Assembly: GCA_016718565.1 (NCBI GenBank)
Contig: JADKCZ010000018.1
Location: 335,001 to 399,000 of the forward strand
Reading direction: 5' to 3'
DNA: 64,000 nucleotides
Source: Anaeromyxobacter sp.
GTDB taxonomy: Bacteria; Myxococcota; Myxococcia; Myxococcales; Anaeromyxobacteraceae
Numbering within the stretch: the first letter of the stretch is position 1; the number at the start of each line of letters is the position of its first letter. Shown here piece after piece: positions 37,066 through 46,645 of the stretch. The translations under genes and the position numbers were made by a program. Under the pieces are notes generated by a model. That model was not told the DNA's origin. It saw nothing but the letters and a program-made list of their open reading frames with translations, and made no database searches.

Positions 37066-38622
37066 TCACTCCCACTCGATGGTGGCCGGCGGCTTGGAGG
37101 AGATGTCGTACACGCAGCGGTTGATGCCACGGACCTCGTTGATGATGCGCGAGGACATGCGCCCCAGCAGGTCGTAGGGGAGCCGGGCCCAGTCGCCGGT
37201 CATCCCGTCGGTGGACTCGATGGCGCGGATGGCGCAGGTGGCCTCGTAGGTCCGCTCGTCGCCCATGACGCCCACCGAGCGGACCGGCAGGAGCACCGCG
37301 AAGGCCTGCCAGAGCTTGTCGTAGAGGCCGGCCTTGAGGACCTCCTCCTGCACCACCACGTCGGCCTTGCGCAGCACGGCCAGCTTCTCCTCGGTGACCT
37401 CGCCGAGCACCCGGATGGCCAGGCCCGGCCCGGGGAAGGGCTGGCGCTGCACGATGTGCGGCGGCAGGCCCAGCTCCAGCCCGAGCCGGCGCACCTCGTC
37501 CTTGAAGAGCTCCCGCAGCGGCTCCACCAGCGCCAGCTTCATCTTCTCCGGCAGGCCGCCCACGTTGTGGTGGCTCTTGATGGTGGCCGAGGGGCCCTTG
37601 AAGCTGACCGACTCGATGACGTCCGGGTAGAGGGTGCCCTGCACCAGGAACTGGGCGCGGGTGCCGTGGGCGGCCAGCCGCTCCACCTCCTCCTCGAACA
37701 CCGCGATGAACTCGCGCCCGATGATCTTGCGCTTCTGCTCCGGGTCGGTGACCCCGGCCAGCCCGTCGAGGAACCGCCTGGTGGCGTCCACCGTCACCAG
37801 CGGCAGGTGGAACATCTCCCCGAAGACCTCCTCCACCTGGGCCCGCTCGCCCTGCCGCAGCACCCCGTTGTCGACGAAGATGCAGCGCAGCCGGTCCCCC
37901 ACGGCCCGGTGCACCAGCAGCGCCGCCACCGCCGAGTCGACCCCGCCGGAGAGGGCGCAGATGACCGTGCCGTCCTTCACCTGGGCGCGGATCTGCTCGA
38001 TGGCCACGTCCACGTAGCCGCGCATCGACCAGGTGCCGGCGCAGCCGCAGACGTGGTGGGCGAAGTTCCAGAGCAGGTCCTTGCCCTGCGGGGTGTGGAC
38101 CACCTCGGGGTGGAACTGCACCGCGAAGAAGCGGCGCGCCCGGTCCTCCACCGCGGCGAAGGGGGCGCTCGGGGTGGAGGCCACCGGCTCGAAGCCGGGC
38201 GGGATGGCCTCGACGCCGTCGCCGTGGGACATCCAGACGTCGATGCGGTCGGGCAGGCCGGCGAAGAGGGCCGAGGTGTGCTTCACGTCCACCGTGGCCG
38301 GACCGAACTCGCGGTGGTGGCTCTGGCCGACCCGCCCGCCCAGGGTGTGGGCCATGAGCTGGAGGCCGTAGCAGATCCCCAGCACCGGCACGCCCAGCTC
38401 GAAGACCACCGGGTCGGGGCGCGGGCTGCCCTCGGCCAGCACCGAGGCCGGCCCGCCGGAGAGGACCACGCCCCGCGCCCCGTAGGCCCGGATGGCCTCG
38501 GCCTTCACCGTGCAGGGGTGGATCTCGCAGTAGACGCCCAGCTCGCGCAGGCGGCGGGCGATGAGCTGCGTGTACTGCGAGCCGAAGTCGAGGATCAGGA
38601 TCTTGTCGCTGTGGATGTCCAT
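37066..38622 (-). CDS. guaA: GMP synthase (glutamine-hydrolysing)
   Basis: 518 residues. Class I amidotransferase domain with Cys in GICYGLQLM and His-Glu in FHPEVVHT; ATP pyrophosphatase motif ALSGGVDSAVAALL near residue 225; C-terminal dimer domain ending PPATIEWE, which is typical. It converts XMP to GMP. It lies four bases after guaB, so the two last steps of GMP synthesis are one operon. Confidence 0.97.
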   Translation of the reverse strand: MDIHSDKILILDFGSQYTQLIARRLRELGVYCEIHPCTVKAEAIRAYGARGVVLSGGPASVLAEGSPRPDPVVFELGVPVLGICYGLQLMAHTLGGRVGQSHHREFGPATVDVKHTSALFAGLPDRIDVWMSHGDGVEAIPPGFEPVASTPSAPFAAVEDRARRFFAVQFHPEVVHTPQGKDLLWNFAHHVCGCAGTWSMRGYVDVAIEQIRAQVKDGTVICALSGGVDSAVAALLVHRAVGDRLRCIFVDNGVLRQGERAQVEEVFGEMFHLPLVTVDATRRFLDGLAGVTDPEQKRKIIGREFIAVFEEEVERLAAHGTRAQFLVQGTLYPDVIESVSFKGPSATIKSHHNVGGLPEKMKLALVEPLRELFKDEVRRLGLELGLPPHIVQRQPFPGPGLAIRVLGEVTEEKLAVLRKADVVVQEEVLKAGLYDKLWQAFAVLLPVRSVGVMGDERTYEATCAIRAIESTDGMTGDWARLPYDLLGRMSSRIINEVRGINRCVYDISSKPPATIEWE

Positions 38623-38626
38623 GGTG

Positions 38627-40090
<1,464 letters not shown>

Positions 40091-40221
40091 GCGGACGGAT
40101 ATCGCACCCCCGCTGTGTGGTCAAGGCGCACCCTGGACCCGCTCCGGGAGCCCGAGATCCGCGAGAAAGCTCCCCTTTCCGGTTGCGGCGCCGGCTCCGC
40201 GACGGGGATACTCGGGGGGCC

Positions 40222-42759
40222 GTGCCGGGGCCCAACCAGAACGAGCGCACGGGTCAGCGCACCCCGGTGGGCCTGACGGTCCGGCTGGCCTACGGCTCGG
40301 TCGACGAGTTCGCCGCGCGCTTCGCGGTGAACCTCTCCCGCGGCGGGGTCTTCATCCGCACCCGCCAGCCGAAGCCGGTGGGCACGCCGCTCACCTTCGA
40401 GCTGCGCCTCTCCACCGGCGAGGTGGTCATCCGGGGGCAGGGCGTGGTGCGCTGGGTCCACGCCGAGGACCCGGCGGCCCGGCCCCACCGCGTGCCGGGC
40501 ATGGGGCTGCAGTTCACCGCGCTCGACGAGGCCTCGCGCGCCATGGTGGATCGGATGGTGGCCGGGCGGGAGCCGCGCGGCGCCGCCCCCGGCGTGGCCG
40601 GCCCGCCGCCGCTGGCCGAGCGGCCCGTCACCACCCCGCCCTCCACCCGCGGCCCCCCGCCCCCCGCGGCCCCGCCGCGGCTGGCGCCCTCCACCCGGCC
40701 CAGCCCCAGCCCCCCGCCGCAGCCCGCCGCGCCGCGCCTCGAGGCGGCGGCGCGACCGGCGGCGGACCCGCGCCCGCCGCCGCTGCCGACCACGCCCGCC
40801 ACCACGCCGCGCGCCGCCGCGGCGACCGCGCCCCCGACCCCCGTCACCGGGGCCTGGCCCTCGCTGCAGGGCGACGGCGCCCCGGCCCGCCCCTCCCCCG
40901 CCAGCCCGGCGCTCCCGGCGCTGGCCGACCTGGCGGCGCCGCACCGGCTGGAGCAGCTGCAGGCCGGCCTCCCGGCGGCGGAGGTGCCGCTCCCCGCCTC
41001 CCCGGCGCCCATCACCAGCCCGTCCCGGGCCATCATCGGCATCGACCTGGGCACCACCAACTCCTGCGCCGCGGTGGTGCGGGACGGCCGGCCCTACGTC
41101 ATCCCCTCGCGGGAGGGCTACAACACCGTCCCCTCCATCGTGGCGGTCAACTCGCGCAACACGCTGGTGGTGGGCCACCTGGCGCGGGCGCAGCTGCTGG
41201 TCAACCCGCAGGCCACGGTGCACGGGGCCAAGCGGCTGGTCGGGAGGCCCTTCGACTCGGCGCCGGTGCAGGAGCTGCGGGGCAAGGTCGCCTACCAGGT
41301 GGTGCCCGGCGAGGACGGCCACGCGGCGGTGCGGCTGGGCGCCCGCACCCTCAGCCTGGAGCAGGTCTCGGCGCTGGTGCTGCGCGAGGTGAAGGAGGTG
41401 GCCCAGAACCACCTGGGCGAGGAGGTCAACCGCGCCGTCATCACCGTGCCGGCCTACTACGACGAGCGGCAGCGCCAGGCGGTGCGCCAGGCCGGCGCGC
41501 TGGCCGGCCTGCAGGTGGAGCGCATCCTCAACGAGCCGACCGCGGCGGCGGTGGCGTACGCCTACGGGCGCCACCTGGAGCAGCGGGTGCTGGTCTACGA
41601 CCTGGGCGGCGGCACCTTCGACGCCTCGGTGCTGGAGCTGCAGGACAACGTCTACGAGGTGATCTCCACCGGGGGCGACACCTTCCTGGGCGGCGTGGAC
41701 TTCGACGCCCGCATCACCGACCTCTTGCTGGCCCGCTTCGAGCAGCAGACCGGCGCCCCCTTCGACGGCGACCGGGTGGCGCTGTCGCGCCTGGCGGACG
41801 CCGCCGAGCGGGCCAAGTGCGCCCTCTCGGAGCGGACCGACTTCGCGGTGCAGCTCCCCTTCCTGGCCATGCGCGACGGGGCCCCGCTGGCGCTGGACAC
41901 CCTGCTCGACCGCGACGAGATCGACGCGCTGGTGGAGCCGCTGGTGGACCGGACCATCGAGGTGTGCCGCGAGGTGCTGGCGGCCAGGGGGCTCGGGCCG
42001 GGCGACCTCGACGAGGTGATCCTGGTGGGCGGCCAGTCGCGCATGCCGCTGGTGCACCGGAAGGTGGCGGCCTACTTCGGACGGGCCCCCTCGCGCGCCG
42101 TCCACCCGGACGAGGCGGTGGCGGTGGGGGCGGCGCTGCTGGCCCACTCCCTGGGCTCCGCCGAGGGCGTGGTGCTCATCGACGTCTTGCCCATGTCGAT
42201 CGGCATCGGCCTGCCGGGCGGCCGGGTCAAGCACATCATCGAGCGCAACACCTCGCTGCCGGCCCGCAAGCAGTACGGCCTCTCCTCCACCCGCGACGGG
42301 CAGACCGAGTTCGAGCTGGTGGTGGTGCAGGGGGAGAGCGACCGGGCCGAGGCCTGCGCCTACCTGGGCACGCTGCGGCTGGCCGGCCTGCCGCCGGGGC
42401 CGCGCGGCATGGTCAAGATCGCCGTCACCTTCGAGCTGGGCGCCGAGTGCCTGCTCACGGTGACGGCGCGGGAGATGAACACCGGACGCAGCGTGCAGGC
42501 CCAGATGTCCACCCGCGACGGCCAGGAGACCCTGATCCGCAAGCTCGAGGGCGGGAGCGGCGCGGCGCAGCCCCTGACCACCGGCAGCTTCCCGCTGGTG
42601 CTGACGCCGCCGCCGCGCGGGGCCCCCGCAGGCGCCGAGGCGGGCGACGGGGGCGCCCTGGCCGGCGCGCCACCGGACCGGCCGGCCGCGGGCGGGCGCG
42701 GCTTCTGGGCCATGCTGCGGCGCCTGCTGGCGCGGCCGCCGGGGCCGCCCCCGGCCTAG
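40222..42759 (+). CDS. PilZ-Hsp70 fusion protein
   Basis: 845 residues from the GTG at 40222; the frame is open earlier but without likely start. Residues 10-110 form a PilZ-type domain (NLSRGGVFIRTRQPKPVGTP, GMGLQFTALDE) of the kind multiplied in myxobacteria. Residues 115-265 are Pro/Ala-rich. Residues 268-640 are an Hsp70 ATPase domain: IGIDLGTTNSC (phosphate 1), VYDLGGGTFDAS (phosphate 2), ILVGGQSRMP (adenosine). A shortened substrate-binding beta domain follows (VLPMSIGIGLPGG, ERNTSLPARK), and a Pro-rich tail. The helical lid seems missing. PilZ may let cyclic-di-GMP control the chaperone, but the usual RxxxR motif is not evident. Confidence 0.85.
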   Translation: MPGPNQNERTGQRTPVGLTVRLAYGSVDEFAARFAVNLSRGGVFIRTRQPKPVGTPLTFELRLSTGEVVIRGQGVVRWVHAEDPAARPHRVPGMGLQFTALDEASRAMVDRMVAGREPRGAAPGVAGPPPLAERPVTTPPSTRGPPPPAAPPRLAPSTRPSPSPPPQPAAPRLEAAARPAADPRPPPLPTTPATTPRAAAATAPPTPVTGAWPSLQGDGAPARPSPASPALPALADLAAPHRLEQLQAGLPAAEVPLPASPAPITSPSRAIIGIDLGTTNSCAAVVRDGRPYVIPSREGYNTVPSIVAVNSRNTLVVGHLARAQLLVNPQATVHGAKRLVGRPFDSAPVQELRGKVAYQVVPGEDGHAAVRLGARTLSLEQVSALVLREVKEVAQNHLGEEVNRAVITVPAYYDERQRQAVRQAGALAGLQVERILNEPTAAAVAYAYGRHLEQRVLVYDLGGGTFDASVLELQDNVYEVISTGGDTFLGGVDFDARITDLLLARFEQQTGAPFDGDRVALSRLADAAERAKCALSERTDFAVQLPFLAMRDGAPLALDTLLDRDEIDALVEPLVDRTIEVCREVLAARGLGPGDLDEVILVGGQSRMPLVHRKVAAYFGRAPSRAVHPDEAVAVGAALLAHSLGSAEGVVLIDVLPMSIGIGLPGGRVKHIIERNTSLPARKQYGLSSTRDGQTEFELVVVQGESDRAEACAYLGTLRLAGLPPGPRGMVKIAVTFELGAECLLTVTAREMNTGRSVQAQMSTRDGQETLIRKLEGGSGAAQPLTTGSFPLVLTPPPRGAPAGAEAGDGGALAGAPPDRPAAGGRGFWAMLRRLLARPPGPPPA

Positions 42760-43427
42760 GGCGGGGGCGCGGCGTGGCGCCGCTGCCACCAGCGGATGGC
42801 GATGGCGCCCACCACCACCAGCGCCGCCGCCAGGATGTAGTGGCCGAAGCGGGTGGCGGTGCGCAGGGCCTCGGCGATGTTCGACCCGAAGTAGAACCCC
42901 AGGCAGACCCACAGCGGCGCCGAGACCAGCGCGGCCACCCCGTCGAAGAGCAGGAACTCCCAGTAGGGCAGCTTGGCGTGACCCACGGTGAAGTAGGTGG
43001 GGGCCCGCAGGCCCGGCAGGAAGCGGGCCACCACCACCACCAGGTTGCCGCGGCGGCGCAGCAGGGTCTCGGCGGCGGTGAGCTTCTGCGGGGTGATGAT
43101 GCGCCGCAGCGGCCCGAACTCGGCCACCCGGTGCCCCAGCTTCCGGCCGGCGAAGAAGATGATCGAGTCGCCCACCAGGATGCCGGCCATGCCGAAGCCG
43201 ATCATGGTGAGCAGGCCGGGGTCGCGCAGCATGCCGGCCAGGGTGGCCTCGCCGAGCGGGCTGGCCCGCCACGCCAGCAGGCCGCCCGTCACCAGGATGA
43301 TGTCCTCGGGCAGCGGCAGGCCGAAGCCGCACAGCACCAGCACCGAGAAGACCACCGCGTACCCGACGTGGAGCGTCTCGCCGGCGAGGCGGTCGAGGAT
43401 GCGCTCCACCAGGGCAGGGTCCAGCAT
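42756..43427 (-). CDS. DedA-family membrane protein
   Basis: 223 residues, with four to five membrane helices. Motifs FGLPLPEDIILVTGGLLAWRA and ARFLPGLRAPTYFTVG (start FLPGLR) are typical of DedA/SNARE-associated proteins, which act in membrane lipid or proton homeostasis. Its stop overlaps by four bases the stop of the PilZ-Hsp70 gene, tail to tail. Next gene upstream is on the same strand. Confidence 0.9.
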   Translation of the reverse strand: MLDPALVERILDRLAGETLHVGYAVVFSVLVLCGFGLPLPEDIILVTGGLLAWRASPLGEATLAGMLRDPGLLTMIGFGMAGILVGDSIIFFAGRKLGHRVAEFGPLRRIITPQKLTAAETLLRRRGNLVVVVARFLPGLRAPTYFTVGHAKLPYWEFLLFDGVAALVSAPLWVCLGFYFGSNIAEALRTATRFGHYILAAALVVVGAIAIRWWQRRHAAPPP

Positions 43428-43497
43428 GGCCGGGGATATTCGCCGCCATGCCGGCTGGAAGTCCAGCCGTTCCTCGCGCCGCCCGCGCGATCTCCGC

Positions 43498-43962
43498 TCA
43501 GGGCCGCCGCGGCGACAGCTGGCGCACCAGCTCGTGGTTCTCGGCCACCCGGGCCGCCACGTCGGCGGCGATGGCCAGCGCCAGCTTGAGGCACGCCTGG
43601 GGCTTCTGCGGCTGCAGGAGGGTGAAGTCCCGCTGGGTCAGCTCCACCACCTCGCAGTCGGTGGCCGCCACCGCCGAGAGCAGGCGGGTGCTGCGCGCCA
43701 GCAGCGCCATCGCCCCGAGGTGCTCGCCGGGCCCCACCACCGCCAGCTGCTGCTCCCCGTGCTCGCCCTTCCGGGTCAGGCGGACCGACCCCTGCCGCAC
43801 GATGAAGAGCGACTCGCCGGCGGTGGCCTCCACGAAGAGCGACGCCCCGGCCGGCACGCTGCGCTCCACCGCGATGGCGGCGAAGATCCTGAGGCCGGTC
43901 TCGGTGAAGTCCTTGAAGAGGGCGCAGCGCTGCAGCACCGGGAGGGCGGTGGCCGCGGTCAT
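43498..43962 (-). CDS. Cyclic nucleotide-binding domain protein
   Basis: 154 residues. One cNMP-binding beta roll (LFVEATAGESLFIVRQGSV, GEHLGAMALLARSTRLLSAVA shown by ends: GEHLGAMALL) with a helix at each end; no effector domain. The ATG at 43962 overlaps the stop of the gamma-carbonic-anhydrase-like gene by four bases (ATGA-type). The cNMP-contact Arg of the phosphate cassette appears as R in STRLLSA. It may act as sensor for a partner. Confidence 0.85.
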   Translation of the reverse strand: MTAATALPVLQRCALFKDFTETGLRIFAAIAVERSVPAGASLFVEATAGESLFIVRQGSVRLTRKGEHGEQQLAVVGPGEHLGAMALLARSTRLLSAVAATDCEVVELTQRDFTLLQPQKPQACLKLALAIAADVAARVAENHELVRQLSPRRP

Positions 43963-44480
43963 GGACCCTCGTCGCGGTAGCGCGCGGCGTAGTCCACGTA
44001 GCGGCTGGCCGACTCCCGCAGGTGCGCCACCTCGGCGTCGGTGAGGGGCCGCTTCACCCGCGCCGGCGTGCCCATGACCAGGGAGCGCGGCGGCACCACC
44101 ATGCCCGGCGGCACCAGCGCGCCGGCCCCCACCATGGCGTCCGGCCCGATCTCGGCGCCGTCCAGCACCACCGCGCCGATGCCGATGAGGCAGCGGTCGT
44201 GCACCGTGCAGCCGTGCAGCACCACCCGGTGACCCACCGTGACGTCCTCCCCGATGGTGGTCGGGTGGGTGCCGCCGGTGACGTGCACCACGCTGAGGTC
44301 CTGGACGTTGCTGCGGGCGCCGATGCGGATGGCGTTCACGTCGCCCCGGACCACCACGCCGAACCAGAGCGAGGCGCCCGGGCCGAGCTCCACGTCGCCC
44401 ACCACGGTGCAGCCGGGGGCAACGAAGGCGCTGGCGTCGATGCGGGGGGCCTTGCCCGCGTAGGGCCGGATCAACGCCAT
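43959..44480 (-). CDS. Gamma-carbonic-anhydrase-like hexapeptide-repeat protein (YrdA/PaaY type)
   Basis: 173 residues from ATG at 44478-44480. Left-handed beta-helix repeats throughout (VAPGCTVVGDVELGPGASLW; IGIGAVVLDGAEIGPDAMVG) and three probable metal His (VVHVTGGTHP, VGHRVVLHG). This matches gamma-carbonic anhydrase-like proteins of about 170-180 residues. It may be an active carbonic anhydrase or only structural. Coupled to the downstream cyclic-nucleotide-binding gene. Confidence 0.9.
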   Translation of the reverse strand: MALIRPYAGKAPRIDASAFVAPGCTVVGDVELGPGASLWFGVVVRGDVNAIRIGARSNVQDLSVVHVTGGTHPTTIGEDVTVGHRVVLHGCTVHDRCLIGIGAVVLDGAEIGPDAMVGAGALVPPGMVVPPRSLVMGTPARVKRPLTDAEVAHLRESASRYVDYAARYRDEGP

Positions 44481-44483
44481 GTC

Positions 44484-44507
44484 GGCCGCGGACGTTAGCC
44501 CGCGGCC
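44484..44507. promoter_or_regulatory. Perfect 8-bp hairpin at the end of the VanZ gene
   Basis: GGCCGCGG and CCGCGGCC flank the 8-base loop ACGTTAGC. It overlaps the last codons of the VanZ-like gene and lies just upstream of the next start at 44480. No T tract; it may slow transcription or be chance in GC-rich DNA. Confidence 0.3.
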
Positions 44508-44896
44508 GCCCGGCGCCGCAAGGCGGCGGCGGCCAGGAGCCCACCGACGACGGCGCCCGCCACGTCGGCCACCCAGTCGGCCACGTCGGCGGTGCGGTTG
44601 GGCACGAAGGACTGGTGGACCTCGTCGGACACCCCGTAGAGGCTGGCCAGCAGCACCGCCACCAGGGCCGCCCGGCGAGGGCCGAGGCCGGTGGCGTGGC
44701 GCAGCCCGAGCGCCAGCAGCGCCGCCAGGACCAGGTAAGCGCCGGCGTGCAGCAGCTTGTCCGCATCCCACAGGGAGCCCGGCACCCACGGGAACGGGTT
44801 GGCCTGGTCGGAGAGCCAGAAGAGGACGGCGGCGTAGCCAGTGGCCGGGACGAGCCAGAGCAGGCGGCGGCCGCGCCCGATCGGGGCGCCCCTCAC
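44495..44896 (-). CDS. VanZ-like membrane protein
   Basis: 133 residues with four predicted membrane helices. Motifs LWDADKLLHAGAYLVLAALLA and LYGVSDEVHQSFVPNRTADVADWVAD (shown by parts: SDEVHQSFVP, DVADWVAD) are diagnostic for VanZ-like proteins. Role in teicoplanin resistance is known for some relatives, but function here is unknown. The hexanucleotide array lies immediately upstream. Confidence 0.88.
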   Translation of the reverse strand: MRGAPIGRGRRLLWLVPATGYAAVLFWLSDQANPFPWVPGSLWDADKLLHAGAYLVLAALLALGLRHATGLGPRRAALVAVLLASLYGVSDEVHQSFVPNRTADVADWVADVAGAVVGGLLAAAALRRRAAAG

Positions 44897-44904
44897 CCCG
44901 GCCC

Positions 44905-44932
44905 TCTCCCCGGAGGGGAGAGGGAGCGCGGA
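44905..44932. repeat. Palindromic CCCTCTCC-CCGG-AGGGGAGAGGG element
   Basis: CCCTCTCCCC and GGGGAGAGGG form a long perfect stem in the 5' region of VanZ. This type of dispersed element is common in high-GC genomes, and often adjoins genes. It leads directly into the hexanucleotide array. Confidence 0.6.
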
Positions 44933-44934
44933 AC

Positions 44935-45096
44935 CCGGGGTCGGGGTCGCGGTCGCGGTCGCGGTCGCGGTCGAGGTCGAGGTCGAGGTCGGGGTCGGGG
45001 TCGCGGTCGGGTCGGGTCGGGTCGGGTCGGGGCCGGGGTCGGGGTCGCGGTCGGGGTCGCGGTCGGGGTCGGGGTCGCGGTCGGGGTCGCGGTCGG
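44935..45096. repeat. Hexanucleotide array (GGTCGN)n, about 27 units, in the spacer
   Basis: About 160 bases of GGTCGC, GGTCGG and GGTCGA units, broken by a few pentamer steps, between the miaB stop and the VanZ start. It is non-coding as far as can be seen. The same unit occurs at 48109, 58981 and 61543. Confidence 0.92.
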
Positions 45097-45128
45097 ACCC
45101 GGGCTCGGCGCCCCCACCGGACCGGCCG

Positions 45129-46598
45129 TCACGCCCGCTCCGGCGCCGGCCCGAGCAGCTCGCCGGCCAGCGCCTGGCCGACGGCCCGCACCACCCGCAC
45201 CCGCAGCAGCGCCCCCGCCGGCGCCGCCGCCTCGTCGGCGGCGAAGTGGACCAGCCGGTTCTCTCCGGTGCGCCCGAAGCGGCGCGCCGGATCGTCGCTG
45301 GTGCCCTCGCACAGCACCTCCACCACCGTCCCCTCCGCCTGGTCCAGCCGCTCCTGGGTGAGGCGGCGCTGCGCCGCCAGGAGCCGCTCCAGCCGCGCCA
45401 CCGCCACCTGGCGAGGCACCTCGGCCCACTCCGGCGCCGTGCCCAGGTGGCGCGCCGCGGTGGTGTGGGGGCGCGGGCTGAAGATGAAGGTGAAGGAGGC
45501 CTCGAAGCGGGCCCGCTCCAGCACGGCCAGGGAGGCCTCGAAGTCGTCCTCGGTCTCGCCCGGGAAGCCCACGATGAAGTCGGTGGTGACCGCGATGCCC
45601 GGCCGGGCCGCCACCAGGGCGTCGTGGCGGGCCAGGTACCCGGCCACCGAGTAGTCGCGCCGCATGCGGCGCAGCACCGCGTCGGAGCCGGACTGCACCG
45701 GCAGGTGGAAGTGGCTCACCACCTTCGGCTCGTCGCGGAAGACCGCCACCAGCTCGTCGGAGAGGTCGTGCGGGTGGCTGGTGGTGAAGCGCACCCGGGC
45801 CAGCCCAGGCACCGCGGCCACCCGGCGCAGCAGCGCGGCGAAGCCGCAGCCGCCCCGGTAGGAGTTGACGTTCTGGCCGAGCAGGGTGACCTCGCGGACG
45901 CCCACCGCCGCCAGGTCGGCGCACTCGGCCACCACCTCGTCGACCGGCCGCGACACCTCGCGCCCGCGGGTGTGGGGCACGATGCAGAAGGCGCAGACGT
46001 TGTCGCAGCCCTTCATGGCGGTGACGAAGGCGGTGACCCGCCCGCGCGCCGCGTCGGGGTCGGCCCGCGGGAAGAGGTAGGCCTCCGAGTCCATCCAGTC
46101 GGTCTCGGCGAAGCGCTCGCGCCCGGCGGCGCGCTCCACCAGCTCGGGCAGGCGGGCCAGGTTGTCCGGGCCGAAGACGAAGTCCACCTGCGGCACCCGC
46201 CGCAGCAGCTGCTCCTTCTCCTGCTGCGCCAGGCAGCCGGCCACCGCGATGAGCGCGCCGCGCCGCTCCTTGACCGCCCGGTAGCGCCCCAGCACCGAGA
46301 GGAGCTTCTGCTCGGCCTTGTCGCGCACCGCGCAGGTGTTGAGCAGGATCAGGTCGGCCTCCTCCGGGGTGGCCGCGCGGGCGTAGGCGTGGCGGCCCAG
46401 CAGCTCCACCATCCGGTCCGAGTCCGACTCGTTCATCTGGCAGCCGAAGGTGTGGACGAAGACCGTGCGGGTGGCGGCGGCGCCCCGGGTGGCGGGCGGC
46501 GCCGGGGCCACCAGCGGCGCGGCGGCCGCCGGCGAGGCGGCCGGGGCGCCAGCGGCGGGGGTGGGCGCGCTGCGCCCCAGGGAGACGAGGTCCGACAC
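45129..46598 (-). CDS. miaB: tRNA-2-methylthio-N6-dimethylallyladenosine synthase
   Basis: 489 residues from a GTG at 46598; the first 45 residues are an Ala/Pro-rich extension not usual in MiaB. N-terminal UPF0004 domain has Cys in FGCQMNESDS, NTCAVRDKA and AGCLAQQ; the radical-SAM core has MKGCDNVCAFCIVPHTRG; a TRAM domain is C-terminal (VEVLCEGTS, FGRTGENRLVHF). It carries two 4Fe-4S clusters and modifies A37 of tRNAs that read U-codons. Confidence 0.95.
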   Translation of the reverse strand: MSDLVSLGRSAPTPAAGAPAASPAAAAPLVAPAPPATRGAAATRTVFVHTFGCQMNESDSDRMVELLGRHAYARAATPEEADLILLNTCAVRDKAEQKLLSVLGRYRAVKERRGALIAVAGCLAQQEKEQLLRRVPQVDFVFGPDNLARLPELVERAAGRERFAETDWMDSEAYLFPRADPDAARGRVTAFVTAMKGCDNVCAFCIVPHTRGREVSRPVDEVVAECADLAAVGVREVTLLGQNVNSYRGGCGFAALLRRVAAVPGLARVRFTTSHPHDLSDELVAVFRDEPKVVSHFHLPVQSGSDAVLRRMRRDYSVAGYLARHDALVAARPGIAVTTDFIVGFPGETEDDFEASLAVLERARFEASFTFIFSPRPHTTAARHLGTAPEWAEVPRQVAVARLERLLAAQRRLTQERLDQAEGTVVEVLCEGTSDDPARRFGRTGENRLVHFAADEAAAPAGALLRVRVVRAVGQALAGELLGPAPERA

Positions 46599-46645
46599 GG
46601 CGGCGGACCCTAGGGAAAGGTGCCCCCCGGCGTCAAGGCGAGGCC

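Noticed and set aside
44935..45096. Hexanucleotide array as CRISPR or origin iterons
   Set aside because: Unit of six bases with no spacers and no replication gene nearby; a microsatellite.
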